This document shows positions 7,796-17,010 of a stretch of DNA of 64,000 nucleotides, one piece after another. Source of the stretch: Dellaglioa algida DSM 15638 (lineage in GTDB: Bacteria > Bacillota > Bacilli > Lactobacillales > Lactobacillaceae); the NCBI RefSeq assembly GCF_001434695.1, contig NZ_AZDI01000002.1:1-64000 (forward strand). Direction: 5' to 3'. The notes under the pieces were generated by a model. That model did no database searches and was not told where the DNA came from. It was given only the letters and a program-made list of their open reading frames with translations. The translations under genes were made by a program, and so were the position numbers. Numbering within the stretch: the stretch's first letter is position 1; the number at the start of each line of letters is the position of its first letter.

Positions 7796-8542
7796 ATGAC
7801 AGTTATCTTAAATACATGGATTTTTGAAAATGATGTAAAAAATGGAGTCAAGCAGGACGAACTAATTGATCGCGTTTCAAAATTGGACGTTGATGGTATT
7901 GAAGTTAGACGTGAGTATTTTAAAGATTTAGCTGTAGAGTTACCAATTGTTGCGAAAAAAGCGATGCAATATAAGCTATTAATAAATTATAGTGTCCCAG
8001 ATCAAGTATTTTTAGACAATGGTATGTTAAATCCTAAATTAGCTATGTACTTTGAAGAAGGATTAATTATGGGCATAAAAAAAATTAAATTTAATATTGG
8101 AAATTTTGCCGCATTTACAGGAGATCTAAAACAGGCGTTAAGCACATTTCCATTAGATAAAATCAAGATGAATGTTGAAAATGATCAAACTGAATTAAGT
8201 GGAAGTGTTGAAGCGTTGGTAACATTTTTAGAGAGTACCAAACAACATGATATACCAGTCGGTTACGTTTATGATCTTGGTAACTGGGCATTTACGAAGC
8301 AAGATGCACTTAAGAGTGCAGACTCATTATCGCAGTATACAGATTATATTCATTTAAAAAATGTCATTAATAATGATGGTAGTTTAGTAACATCTGCAAA
8401 TTTAGATGAAGGAATGTTTAATTGGCGTGTTATTTTGAAACACTTACCAAAAAATGTGGCTTTTGCACTTGAATTTCCAATGGATACTAAAGCCCTTATT
8501 CAGTCTCAAATTACACTACTAAAAAAAGAAATCGAGGAGTAA
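7796..8542 (+). CDS. Sugar phosphate isomerase/epimerase-like TIM-barrel protein
   Basis: A 248-residue member of the xylose-isomerase-like TIM barrel (AP endonuclease 2) superfamily. Features are DVDGIEVRREY near residue 30, the central KIKMNVEND (about 125) and YVYDLGNWAF (about 160), YIHLKNV (about 183) and the C-terminal FALEFPMD. The acidic and His residues at the strand ends (E, D, H, E) are the expected metal ligands. Relatives epimerise or isomerise keto-sugars or sugar acids. It lies 3 nt before the permease gene, so it likely acts early in the pathway on the imported compound or its phosphate. The substrate is unknown. Confidence 0.8.
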   Translation: MTVILNTWIFENDVKNGVKQDELIDRVSKLDVDGIEVRREYFKDLAVELPIVAKKAMQYKLLINYSVPDQVFLDNGMLNPKLAMYFEEGLIMGIKKIKFNIGNFAAFTGDLKQALSTFPLDKIKMNVENDQTELSGSVEALVTFLESTKQHDIPVGYVYDLGNWAFTKQDALKSADSLSQYTDYIHLKNVINNDGSLVTSANLDEGMFNWRVILKHLPKNVAFALEFPMDTKALIQSQITLLKKEIEE

Positions 8543-8545
8543 ATT

Positions 8546-9832
8546 ATGGAAACGCTAATACCGATTCTGTTACTAGTTACTTTCGTTGGCTTCATCGTTT
8601 ATATTTTAAAGGGTGGAAATATTATGATTGGCTTTTTCGTAATGGCAATTCTATGGTCCGTTATTGGCCAAATTCCGTTTGATAAAGCTGTTCAAAAAGT
8701 TTTTGCCGAGCCCGCTCTGAACTATGGACCAACTATTATCTATATTGCATTTGGGTCATGGTTTGGTAGGGTTCTGGTCGATAGTGGAATCGCACCCGCA
8801 ATTTCAGAAGCAACAAAAAAAGTGGGGAAGAAACGTCCCTTGATAGCCGCAATTCTGATTGTTTTCGTTACAGCGTTTATATTTGTAAGCGCATACGGAG
8901 TTGGTTCTGTCATTGCTATTGGGGTTATTCTACTTCCAATTATGTTATCTCTTGGTATTCCAAGGGATATCGCCTTGACTGCCTTCGTAATGTCAATTGG
9001 TGCACCCATGTATATTAATGTTGTTTTATTCAATCAAATTAAAGCATTTTTTCCGAATGCCATTTACGGCGGTCAATATCTAATATTTGGATGGACCGCA
9101 ATGGTAGTTCAATTGATGGCCGTTGTTATCTTCCTAGTGTTGCATCGTAAGAAGTTTACCCAAGAAAATGTTGATGCTAATCTTAAAATTATTGGTGAAA
9201 CGCAACAAGATGATGAAGGTCGTCATATTCCTAAAATAGCCTTCATAGCCCCAATTATTCCTGTTGTGATGAATATGGTATTTGGTTGGGATGCCATCCC
9301 TGGACTGACATTAGCAACGTTGTTTGCTATTCTTGTGACCGGAAATATGAAAGGGTACAAAAGTTTCGTTCAATTCTTGAATAGTACCATTCAAAAAGCA
9401 ATTGGTGATATCGCAGGTTTAATTATGTTTTTAATGGCATTAGTTATGTTCGCCGGTGCCGCCCAATTGAATGCCGTTAGATTTCAGTCTATGTTTAGCA
9501 TGATACTACCCCACAATCATTTGATTTTAGCTATTGTTTTTGGCATATTAGCGCCACTTGCTTTATTTAGAGGTCCCTTACATGTATGGGGCGCTGGTGC
9601 TGCGACTGCTGCAGTTCTTTCGGGAACTGGATTGTTCAATGATGCATTTTTATTACCTTTACTTTATGTGCCAGCACTTCTTGCAGTTTCAACGGGAATT
9701 ACACAATCGTGGAATGTTTGGGGACTTGATTATATGAAAGTCCAATCAAAAGATTTATTAAAACGAGGCGTCCCAATTATGTGGTTTGTTTCTATTATTA
9801 ATGAAGTTTTAGTTTATTACTTTTTCGGTTAA
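8546..9832 (+). CDS. GntP-like / ion-transporter superfamily permease, probable sugar-acid importer
   Basis: A 428-residue polytopic membrane protein with about 11-12 helices. It shows two related halves with re-entrant-type sequences, GSWFGRVLVDSGIAPAI (about 71-87) and GVGSVIAIGVILLPIM (about 118-133), as in gluconate and citrate permeases of the IT superfamily. The C-terminal half ends LVYYFFG. The neighbours (KdgK-like kinase, HPS family enzyme) suggest uptake of a hexonate or keto-acid sugar by proton symport; this is inference. It is tightly coupled to the upstream isomerase gene (3-nt gap). Confidence 0.78.
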   Translation: METLIPILLLVTFVGFIVYILKGGNIMIGFFVMAILWSVIGQIPFDKAVQKVFAEPALNYGPTIIYIAFGSWFGRVLVDSGIAPAISEATKKVGKKRPLIAAILIVFVTAFIFVSAYGVGSVIAIGVILLPIMLSLGIPRDIALTAFVMSIGAPMYINVVLFNQIKAFFPNAIYGGQYLIFGWTAMVVQLMAVVIFLVLHRKKFTQENVDANLKIIGETQQDDEGRHIPKIAFIAPIIPVVMNMVFGWDAIPGLTLATLFAILVTGNMKGYKSFVQFLNSTIQKAIGDIAGLIMFLMALVMFAGAAQLNAVRFQSMFSMILPHNHLILAIVFGILAPLALFRGPLHVWGAGAATAAVLSGTGLFNDAFLLPLLYVPALLAVSTGITQSWNVWGLDYMKVQSKDLLKRGVPIMWFVSIINEVLVYYFFG

Positions 9833-9863
9833 AATAAAAAAGACGTGAAGGGAAGAAAACATA

Positions 9864-10823
9864 ATGAGTGAAGTTATAACAATTGGAGAACCAATTATTA
9901 CGTTTGCATCAAAAGATATGGATCAAAGTTTGTCGGAATCAGTTAATTATTTAAAAATATTAGGTGGTGCTGAACTAAATGTGGCAATTGGAGTTAAACG
10001 GCTGGGACATGATGTTGAGTATGTATCTCGTGTTGGAACAGAGCCTTTTGGACAATACGCAAAGAGCGTCATTTCTGGACATGGTGTCGGCATTGACTAT
10101 ATCAGTGAAAGTGAAAATCATTGGACTGGTCATCAACTGAAACAACTAGTGTCCACTGGAGATCCCGAGACATTTAACTATCGTAAAGGATCGGCTGCTG
10201 CACATTTAACAAGTGATCGAATTGATGCAATTAATTTGGATGACGTAAAGATTGCGCATATGTCTGGTATTTTCCCCGCCATTTCAGATATCGCCGAAAA
10301 AACATTTAGAACTTTGTTAACAAGGCTTGTGGATAACAAAAAATTTATTACGTTTGATCCCAATCTACGACCAACATTGTGGAAAAGTAAGGATTATATG
10401 GTTTCAACAGTTAACGAACTGGCAAGTTATGCAGACGTCGTTTTACCAGGAGTTGAAGAAGGTAAAATTCTGATGGGCAGCGATGATCCAGAAGCGATTG
10501 CCGACTTTTATTTAAAAGGGGAACGAACAAAGACGGTTATTGTTAAAATAGGAGCAAGCGGCGCTTTTATCAAAAATAAAGATGGAAGCACAAAAACAAT
10601 TAAAGGGTTCAAGGTTGATAAAGTTGTAGACACTGTAGGCGCGGGGGATGGATTTGCACTAGGTGTCATTACAGCACTGTTGGAAAATAAATCAATGGAA
10701 TCAGCTGTTTTACGAGGAAATGCGGTTGGTGCGCTTCAAGTTCAGACGCCAGGAGATAATGATGGTTACCCAACGCCCGAAGAGTTACAAGAATTTTATA
10801 AAAAAGAAGGGGTACAAGAATGA
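9864..10823 (+). CDS. kdgK: PfkB-family sugar kinase, 2-keto-3-deoxygluconate kinase-like
   Basis: A 319-residue ribokinase-fold kinase. GGAELNVAIGVKRLGH (33-48) is PfkB signature 1 and DTVGAGDGFALGV (about 256-268) is signature 2 with the catalytic Asp. FDPNLRPTLW is typical of KdgK and related ketoacid kinases, so the likely reaction is ATP-dependent 6-phosphorylation of a 2-keto(-3-deoxy)-hexonate. No KDPG aldolase gene follows, which argues against an ordinary KDG pathway. A different keto-sugar acid processed by the next two enzymes is possible. GGGAAG-type SD precedes the ATG. The stop overlaps the next gene's start. Confidence 0.82.
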   Translation: MSEVITIGEPIITFASKDMDQSLSESVNYLKILGGAELNVAIGVKRLGHDVEYVSRVGTEPFGQYAKSVISGHGVGIDYISESENHWTGHQLKQLVSTGDPETFNYRKGSAAAHLTSDRIDAINLDDVKIAHMSGIFPAISDIAEKTFRTLLTRLVDNKKFITFDPNLRPTLWKSKDYMVSTVNELASYADVVLPGVEEGKILMGSDDPEAIADFYLKGERTKTVIVKIGASGAFIKNKDGSTKTIKGFKVDKVVDTVGAGDGFALGVITALLENKSMESAVLRGNAVGALQVQTPGDNDGYPTPEELQEFYKKEGVQE

Positions 10824-11449
10824 TGAAACTACAAGTTGCAATTGATCGCGTTACGTTAGAAGAGTTTCAGAACAGTGTTATTAAGTTGGACGGTATTGTT
10901 GATGTAATTGAGGTTGGGACTTCCCTAATTAAGGACTATGGCATGGATTCATTGAAATCAATTGTTTCACGTATCAAACAATCAGAAGTTTTATTCGATT
11001 TAAAAACGATCGATGAGGGTACTTATGAATTCGAAAAAGGCTTCACTGCGGGTGCAGATACGTTAACCGTTATGGCAAGTTCATCAATTGATACAATTGA
11101 ACAAGTTTATGCATTAACGGTTAATCAAGAGAAAAAAATGTTAATAGATTTGTTGGCAGTTAACGATGAAAAAATTGAAGAATTGCGACAATTTGATAAA
11201 GCAATTTTTGGCTTGCATTATTCACATGATAATAAGAATCAAGATTTTGACGCGGTTAAAGCTGTTGAACAATTTCATAACAACTTTCCCAATATTAAAA
11301 ATATTGCGGTTGCTGGTGGCATTGATATTGAACAGGCAAGCAGATTGGCGAAGCAAAGAATTGTTGAAAGAATTATTGTTGGTGGTAAAATAATGAATAA
11401 TGAGACACCAGTGGAGATGGCGAAAAAATTTATGGAGGTTATTAAATGA
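10820..11449 (+). CDS. HPS/KGPDC family enzyme: 3-hexulose-6-phosphate synthase or 3-keto-6-phosphogulonate decarboxylase
   Basis: A 209-residue member of the orotidine-5'-phosphate decarboxylase suprafamily. The signature DLKTIDEG (D-x-K-x-x-D, about 60-67), the first-strand VAIDR (6-10), the Glu in IEVGTSLIK and the phosphate-binding VAGGID and IVGGKIM near the C terminus are all present. HPS condenses formaldehyde with ribulose-5-phosphate; KGPDC decarboxylates 3-keto-L-gulonate-6-phosphate. The neighbouring hexuloisomerase favours HPS chemistry, while the kinase and permease favour a sugar-acid phosphate decarboxylase, so I keep the call at family level. It starts in a 4-nt ATGA overlap with the kinase. 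AAGGGG at 10806-10811 is a good SD; an ATG at 10823 is possible. Confidence 0.85.
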   Translation: MMKLQVAIDRVTLEEFQNSVIKLDGIVDVIEVGTSLIKDYGMDSLKSIVSRIKQSEVLFDLKTIDEGTYEFEKGFTAGADTLTVMASSSIDTIEQVYALTVNQEKKMLIDLLAVNDEKIEELRQFDKAIFGLHYSHDNKNQDFDAVKAVEQFHNNFPNIKNIAVAGGIDIEQASRLAKQRIVERIIVGGKIMNNETPVEMAKKFMEVIK

Positions 11450-11988
11450 GTTTACTTAATGAAATAATGGATGAAATAAATTCGGTTATTGGACAGGTTA
11501 GTGATGATCAATTAAACAATGCTGAAAAGTTGATTACAAAAGATAAAAGAATTTTCATTTTAGGTGCTGGTCGTTCTGGGCTTATGGCAAAAGGTTTTGC
11601 AATGCGTTTAATGCATATTGGTTATACCGTTTTCGTAATTGGTGAAACTATCACACCATCAATCGCAAAAGGGGATGTACTAGTGTCTGTTTCCGGATCA
11701 GGAACAACTAAAAGTGTTCTTGAACCAACAGAAAGTGCCAAAAAAATTGGTGTTAAGGTGATTGGACTTACAAGTAATGGAACATCTCCGCTAGCTCAAG
11801 TTTCAGATGCGGTGATTGTTGTTCCAGGCGCAACGAAGGCTGACAACAGTGTAAAATCAATTCAATTATTGAGTACATTGTTCGATCAAAGTGTGCATAT
11901 TACGATGGATGCCCTGGTGTTAAAGGTTAGTCGTAGAGATAACGTATCTAACGACCAGGCTAAGGCGACACATAGTAATATGGAATAA
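11446..11988 (+). CDS. hxlB: 6-phospho-3-hexuloisomerase (SIS domain)
   Basis: A 180-residue single-SIS-domain protein of the PHI family, which interconverts 3-hexulose-6-phosphate and fructose-6-phosphate. ILGAGRSGLMAKGFAMRLMH (about 38-57) and SVSGSGTTKSV (about 83-93) form the sugar-phosphate site, and GATKADNSVKSIQLLSTLFDQ (spread over about 128-148) is typical of PHI. It is coupled to the HPS-family gene by a 4-nt overlap. The HPS-PHI pair is the core of the ribulose monophosphate pathway. Here it closes an operon that also imports and phosphorylates a sugar-like compound, so its product fructose-6-phosphate would enter glycolysis. Confidence 0.87.
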   Translation: MSLLNEIMDEINSVIGQVSDDQLNNAEKLITKDKRIFILGAGRSGLMAKGFAMRLMHIGYTVFVIGETITPSIAKGDVLVSVSGSGTTKSVLEPTESAKKIGVKVIGLTSNGTSPLAQVSDAVIVVPGATKADNSVKSIQLLSTLFDQSVHITMDALVLKVSRRDNVSNDQAKATHSNME

Positions 11989-12015
11989 AATAAAGATGTC
12001 TTACAATTAAGCGTT

Positions 12016-12067
12016 AAAAGAGTAATGCAGACTATGATCATTTATAGTCTGTATTACTCTTTTATTT
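12016..12067 (+). terminator. Terminator of the kdg/HPS/PHI operon
   Basis: A 20-bp stem with one mismatch (12016-12035 with 12044-12063), followed by T-rich sequence. Confidence 0.88.
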
Positions 12068-12165
12068 TAAAAAAGTTCAGATGAAAAAGAGCGTTGACTA
12101 TTTGTTGAGAGCGTTACGCGAGTGGCTTAAAGGCCCATAAACTGAATTTATTGGAAAGTAAAGTA

Positions 12166-12174
12166 TGATATAAT
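12166..12174 (+). promoter_or_regulatory. Extended -10 promoter of the GT2-TagF gene
   Basis: TGATATAAT is an extended -10 element 44 nt before the ATG. A weak TTTATT lies 16 bp upstream of TATAAT. Confidence 0.6.
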
Positions 12175-12218
12175 ACTCACATGTGTAAACTAGAATACAA
12201 TTTAGGAGAATCCAAAGT

Positions 12219-15200
12219 ATGAATGAAAAAAAGCTTTCAATTGTTGTCCCAATTTATAATATTAGTAATTATCTCGAAGAATGTTTATCGTCTTTTTTAG
12301 TACAAGGAATCGATAATTATGAAGTTATCATGGTGAACGATGGTTCAACGGATAACTCTGGAGAAATTGCCAAGCGTTATGAGGATAAATACGAAAATTA
12401 TAAATTATTGGATCAAAAGAATGGTGGGTTAGGATATGCAAGGAACTCTGGAGCTGCAGCAGCGACCGGAGACTACCTAACGTTTGTCGACTCGGATGAT
12501 ATTATCCCGGATAATTCTTATGAAAAAATGTTAAATATTATTGAAAAGTCACATTCTGATTTCATTATTGGAAATGTTGTTCGATTTAATTCTAGAAAAA
12601 GTTACGGATCTGTCTTACATAAACGTATTTTTAGGGAAGACATGGTAGGAACTAACATTCATGATACCCCTGAATTAATTAATGATACGACTGCATGGAA
12701 TAAAGTCTTTAATATCAACTTTTGGCGGGAGAATGATTTTAAATTTCCTGAGGGGATGTTATATGAAGATATTCCAGTCTCTATTCCTGCGCACGCGATG
12801 GCCAAAAAAGTGGATATCTTAACGGATATTACTTATAAGTGGCGTGCTCGCGATGCTGGTGATAGTTCAATCACGCAACAAAGAAGTTCTATTGATAACT
12901 TTAGCGATCGTATGAAAGCAATTAATAGTGTTCGCCAATTTTTTGCTAAACAAAATATTTCACAATCCTTAAATGATATTTTTGATTATAAAAATTTCCA
13001 ATTCGATTTTCCACTTTATATGTACCTCATGAACGATGTCGATGAGGATTACCAAGCAATCTTTTTTAGTACCATTCAAGAGTACTTTCCTAAAATTTCG
13101 AAAGAAGTTTTTTTAAAAATTGCTTTAAAAAACAGGATTCAGTACCAATTAATTGTTGAAAATAAAATTGAAGAATTTAAAGATTCTGTTCGACAACTCA
13201 AATTAAGTAAGTATAAACCACATAAATCTGAACAAGGATATAGCTATAATTATCCTTATAAAGAGGTTTTAGCGCCTAATGACCGGTATGTATCAAAAGA
13301 AGAATTTCGAGTTAACATGGATATTGAGGAAGCATATTGGGACAATGATGTGTTCAAACTTAGTTGGACGACATTCCTATGGGGAATCTCAGAGAAACAT
13401 AAGAAAGATATTTCAGTTTCAGTAGCATTAGTGAATAGCGATGATACACAAGAAATTGAAATTTCCAACCCTGTTTCTACTAAATTTAATCCAATGATGA
13501 CGTTACGAAAAAGTAGCTTCAGTAAGAAACATAAGATGCCCTACCTTAAAGATAACTATAATTACTCTAAGTTTGAATTAACGTTACCAATCAAGGATTT
13601 AATGCCACAAATGCATCCGAATAAATCGTATTATCTATCTGTTAAATACAATATTAATGGCGTCGAAAAAAATGCTATTTTAAATTCGCCTAAGAAGGGG
13701 TTATCGACTAAGCCTCACTATCAATTAATGGACGACTACGTTGTTACGCCAAGCTATAATATAAAATGGGAACTTGAATTTAAAAAGAGTGCCGCTCCAG
13801 TTGTTATTGAAGCAGTTAATAAAACTAATAATGGTATTGAATTTACAGGTAGGTGCGTAGCGAATAGAAAGAAACTATTTGCTGAAGATAGTTCACGAAA
13901 TCGTATATTTGAAACAGATATGCTTTCTGATGATAATGGTAACTTTAAGGCTACTATCACGAAGGAACAAATTAGTGAACTAGATTTTTCTAAATTGTAC
14001 ATTTACTCTGATTCTGAAAACCCTGTTTCACTTGATCCTAAATTAATTAATAGAGTGTATGGCATCTCAGATAAGCAATTATCTATTTTCAATACCTTAG
14101 AGGGCGGCCTAGTATTATCGATTGATCAACCTCAGTTTATAGTTGAAAAAGTTGAAGCAATTAAAAAGAGTTTCTCTATCAATATCATGTATTTGGATAC
14201 CGCAAACGCCATCGTGTCAAAAGATTCAGCAGAACTGGTATTTACTGGTGAAAAAGATAATTTTATTATTAAGGCTAATGAATTGAAGACGGATGGGTTA
14301 ACTAAAATATTAACGTTCATATTTGATCCCAATACTGTTTTTAAAACTTTTGACAATTCTTTTTCAGTTACTATTAGCGTGAATAATAATGAAGAAGAAC
14401 TTTACGTTTTTAGAAAAACGCTAGATGAATTACGGATTAAAGATAGTAAAAGACAATATATCATTAAATATAGTTTCAACAGTTCAACAATCTTCTTAAA
14501 TATTAAACAATCATGGGGAGTACTAGATAATAGTCCTCGAAAACAGATGATTTTAGCTAAATTAGTTTATCCATTGATGAGATTATTGCCTATTCAGAAA
14601 AAAACGGCCGTATATGAATCTTTCTGGGGTAGAGAATTCAGCGATAATCCTAAAGCAATTTTAGAGTACGTTCAAGCTAATCGTCCAGACATAAAAAATG
14701 TTGTCTTTGTAAAGAATGTGTTGAAGGACTTCAGCGATATTAACGCAAAAGTTTATCGTAAAAATTCGTTCATGTACTTTTATACATTAGCGCGTGGAAA
14801 ATATTTCTTTAACAATGTTAATTTTCCCAACCATTATGATAAACGTAAAAATGCAGTAGAAGTCCAAACAATGCATGGGACACCGCTTAAAAAACTTGGC
14901 TTTGATAATCCTGGGGAAATTAAAGATTCGGCAAGAGAAGGTTTTATTGAACGTAATTCTCGATGGGATTATTTAACAGTTCCAAGTGATTATGTAGCTG
15001 ATATTGCTAAATCTGCCTACCTATTTGACAAAACATTTTTAAACGTAGGGTACCCAAGAAATGATAGTTTATTTATACCGACAACCCAGAATGAAAAGAA
15101 TGATATTTTAAAAAAATATGGGTTACCGTTAGACAAAAAGATTATTTTTTATGCGCCTACTTGGCGGTCTAAAGGTAAATATGCAATGCCTATAGACCTA

Positions 15201-15653
15201 AACGAGCTAAAAGAACAGTTTTCAGATGAGTATGTTTTTGTCATTAAGTTGCATCATTTTTCAATCCCTAGTTACTCGTTAGAAGGGATTGAGGATTTTG
15301 CAATTGACTTATCAAATAATAGTGATATCAGAGACCTATATAAAGTTTCTGATATGATGATTACGGATTATTCATCTGTGATGTTTGATTTTGCGCTTCT
15401 AAGAAAGCCTATGCTTTTCTACGCGTATGACTACGATAATTACAAAGATAACCTAAGAGAACTATACTTTGATTTCGAGGAAGAGGCTCCTGGTGCATTC
15501 ATTAGGAATACCGATGCCCTTATTGGGGAAATTAACGATATTGATCGTTATTTTGATAAATATAAGAATAAAATTGAAACCTTTGACGAAAAATTCATTC
15601 AATATGATAAAGGAACGGCGTCTGAACAGGTTGTTAAGAGAATTATAAAATAG
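12219..15653 (+). CDS. Bifunctional GT2 glycosyltransferase / CDP-glycerol glycerophosphotransferase (TagF-like)
   Basis: A 1144-residue cytoplasmic-face enzyme for wall teichoic acid or a related glycerophosphate polymer. The N-terminal GT-A fold family 2 domain (about 5-230) shows VVPIYNISNYLEECL, VNDGSTDNS and FVDSDDI. A middle region (about 340-760) is rich in predicted beta structure and unassigned. The C-terminal glycerophosphotransferase domain (about 770-1144) has MHGTPLKKLG with the catalytic His (about 884), FYAPTWRS, LHHFS and ITDYSSVMFDF (about 1046-1056). One chain could add a sugar and polymerise glycerophosphate. TTTAGGAGAA precedes the ATG. It is separated from tagD by an AI-2E-family gene. 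The acceptor and the sugar are not deducible. Confidence 0.87.
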   Translation: MNEKKLSIVVPIYNISNYLEECLSSFLVQGIDNYEVIMVNDGSTDNSGEIAKRYEDKYENYKLLDQKNGGLGYARNSGAAAATGDYLTFVDSDDIIPDNSYEKMLNIIEKSHSDFIIGNVVRFNSRKSYGSVLHKRIFREDMVGTNIHDTPELINDTTAWNKVFNINFWRENDFKFPEGMLYEDIPVSIPAHAMAKKVDILTDITYKWRARDAGDSSITQQRSSIDNFSDRMKAINSVRQFFAKQNISQSLNDIFDYKNFQFDFPLYMYLMNDVDEDYQAIFFSTIQEYFPKISKEVFLKIALKNRIQYQLIVENKIEEFKDSVRQLKLSKYKPHKSEQGYSYNYPYKEVLAPNDRYVSKEEFRVNMDIEEAYWDNDVFKLSWTTFLWGISEKHKKDISVSVALVNSDDTQEIEISNPVSTKFNPMMTLRKSSFSKKHKMPYLKDNYNYSKFELTLPIKDLMPQMHPNKSYYLSVKYNINGVEKNAILNSPKKGLSTKPHYQLMDDYVVTPSYNIKWELEFKKSAAPVVIEAVNKTNNGIEFTGRCVANRKKLFAEDSSRNRIFETDMLSDDNGNFKATITKEQISELDFSKLYIYSDSENPVSLDPKLINRVYGISDKQLSIFNTLEGGLVLSIDQPQFIVEKVEAIKKSFSINIMYLDTANAIVSKDSAELVFTGEKDNFIIKANELKTDGLTKILTFIFDPNTVFKTFDNSFSVTISVNNNEEELYVFRKTLDELRIKDSKRQYIIKYSFNSSTIFLNIKQSWGVLDNSPRKQMILAKLVYPLMRLLPIQKKTAVYESFWGREFSDNPKAILEYVQANRPDIKNVVFVKNVLKDFSDINAKVYRKNSFMYFYTLARGKYFFNNVNFPNHYDKRKNAVEVQTMHGTPLKKLGFDNPGEIKDSAREGFIERNSRWDYLTVPSDYVADIAKSAYLFDKTFLNVGYPRNDSLFIPTTQNEKNDILKKYGLPLDKKIIFYAPTWRSKGKYAMPIDLNELKEQFSDEYVFVIKLHHFSIPSYSLEGIEDFAIDLSNNSDIRDLYKVSDMMITDYSSVMFDFALLRKPMLFYAYDYDNYKDNLRELYFDFEEEAPGAFIRNTDALIGEINDIDRYFDKYKNKIETFDEKFIQYDKGTASEQVVKRIIK

Positions 15654-15832
15654 GTGTTTAGTAGCTACTTCTAAAGAAAAATTAAGTATTTTTAGACATG
15701 AAGGAACTCCTTTCTTTAGGCTGTTAGTTGGCAACGGGAAAGTGGGGTTCTCTTTTTGTATGGGGCCCTTAATTTACTGCTAAACGGTGATATTATTATG
15801 AGATAGTTAGATACGACTAAAGGGGAATTCAT

Positions 15833-16945
15833 ATGTTAAATCGGTTAAAAAATTCAAGATTAATGTTTTGGTCGCTCGAGTTATTAATTCTGGCTGCTTT
15901 AGTGTGGACTTGTACTAAAATAAGTTTTTTATTCAGTCCTATAGGGATATTTATTTCGACACTTTTTGTGCCAATTATCATATCTGGATTTTTATTTTAC
16001 TTATTTAATCCAGTTATTAAGTTTTTAATGAAAGTTAAAATTAAGAAATTCGGTATTTCTAGGACTGGGGCGGTAGCAATCCTTTTTCTATTTTTAGCTG
16101 TCGTTCTGGTTGCACTAGTAGGTTATCTGATTCCTAGATTAATGACTCAGTTGGGTCAGTTAGTGACGAATATACCAGGTTATGCGAAGGCAGTTACTGA
16201 TTCGTCTACAGATACTTTTAATCATTTAAATAATTATGCTTGGTTCAAAGAAATTGATTTTAATAGTTACCTCAAACAATTTGAAAATTCTATGGGTACT
16301 TACTTCCAATCAATTGCTACAAACTTAACAAACTCTATTGGGTCAATGATCGGCGTCGCAACTACCGTCACAATCGTTGCACTTACAGTACCTGTTATGT
16401 TGTTCTATATGTTGAAGGACGGTCATAAATTAGTACCAACTCTTAAAAAACTTGTTCCAGAAAAGCATGGTGATGAACTTGTTGAGTTATTAGGACGAAT
16501 GGGCGATACGATATCTGCATATATTGGCGGACAAGCAATTGAGTGTCTTTTCGTCGGTGTGTTTACCGCGATTGGATATTCAATTATTGGGATGCCATAC
16601 ATTTTATTACTGGGCGTTATGGCTGGTCTCGCGAATGTCATTCCGTATATCGGACCTTATATTGGGATTTTTCCCGCGTTGATTATTGCGGTAACACAGT
16701 CTACTCAAATGATTGTCTTTGTTATTATTGTTGTGTTAATTGTGCAACAAATTGATGGTAACTTTGTGTACCCTAATGTTATTGGTAAATCCTTAAATAT
16801 TCACCCTTTGACAATTATTGTGTTATTGTTAGTTGCAGGGAATATAGCCGGATTGCCAGGCATGATATTAGGTATTCCATTATATGCAGTAATAAAAGTG
16901 GTCGTACAATACTTTTTTGAAATTAGACGATTACAAGAAAAATAA
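15833..16945 (+). CDS. AI-2E family (PerM/YdbI-like) membrane transporter
   Basis: A 370-residue membrane protein of the AI-2E/PerM superfamily. It has two N-terminal helices (about 12-60), a third (about 78-104), a soluble loop (about 110-165), then paired helices around 170-200 and 230-355. The family motifs GVFTAIGYSIIGMPYILLLG, ANVIPYIGPYIG and the C-terminal LVAGNIAGLPGMILGIPLYA are present. Members export small molecules or ions, and the AI-2 role is proven for few of them, so the substrate is left open. AAAGGGGAA precedes the ATG. It interrupts the teichoic acid genes. Confidence 0.88.
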   Translation: MLNRLKNSRLMFWSLELLILAALVWTCTKISFLFSPIGIFISTLFVPIIISGFLFYLFNPVIKFLMKVKIKKFGISRTGAVAILFLFLAVVLVALVGYLIPRLMTQLGQLVTNIPGYAKAVTDSSTDTFNHLNNYAWFKEIDFNSYLKQFENSMGTYFQSIATNLTNSIGSMIGVATTVTIVALTVPVMLFYMLKDGHKLVPTLKKLVPEKHGDELVELLGRMGDTISAYIGGQAIECLFVGVFTAIGYSIIGMPYILLLGVMAGLANVIPYIGPYIGIFPALIIAVTQSTQMIVFVIIVVLIVQQIDGNFVYPNVIGKSLNIHPLTIIVLLLVAGNIAGLPGMILGIPLYAVIKVVVQYFFEIRRLQEK

Positions 16946-16968
16946 GACAGACATCGGTTACAATTTTA

Positions 16969-16977
16969 TGCTAAAAT
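16969..16977 (+). promoter_or_regulatory. Extended -10 promoter of tagD
   Basis: TGCTAAAAT is an extended -10 element 33 nt before the tagD ATG. Confidence 0.5.
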
Positions 16978-17010
16978 GAGTTATTATTAATACCGATGAG
17001 GGAGAATATC

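Noticed and set aside
10820-11988. Ascorbate-type (UlaD/UlaE) degradation operon
   Set aside because: The HPS/KGPDC-family enzyme and the TIM-barrel protein recall UlaD and UlaE. There is no UlaABC PTS transporter or UlaF, and the partner is a hexuloisomerase instead.
15654-15832. A short open frame in the 179-base gap before the AI-2E-family gene, possibly a gene remnant
   Set aside because: The frame has no start codon with SD and no resemblance I can name. An imperfect inverted repeat is present but there is no T-run.
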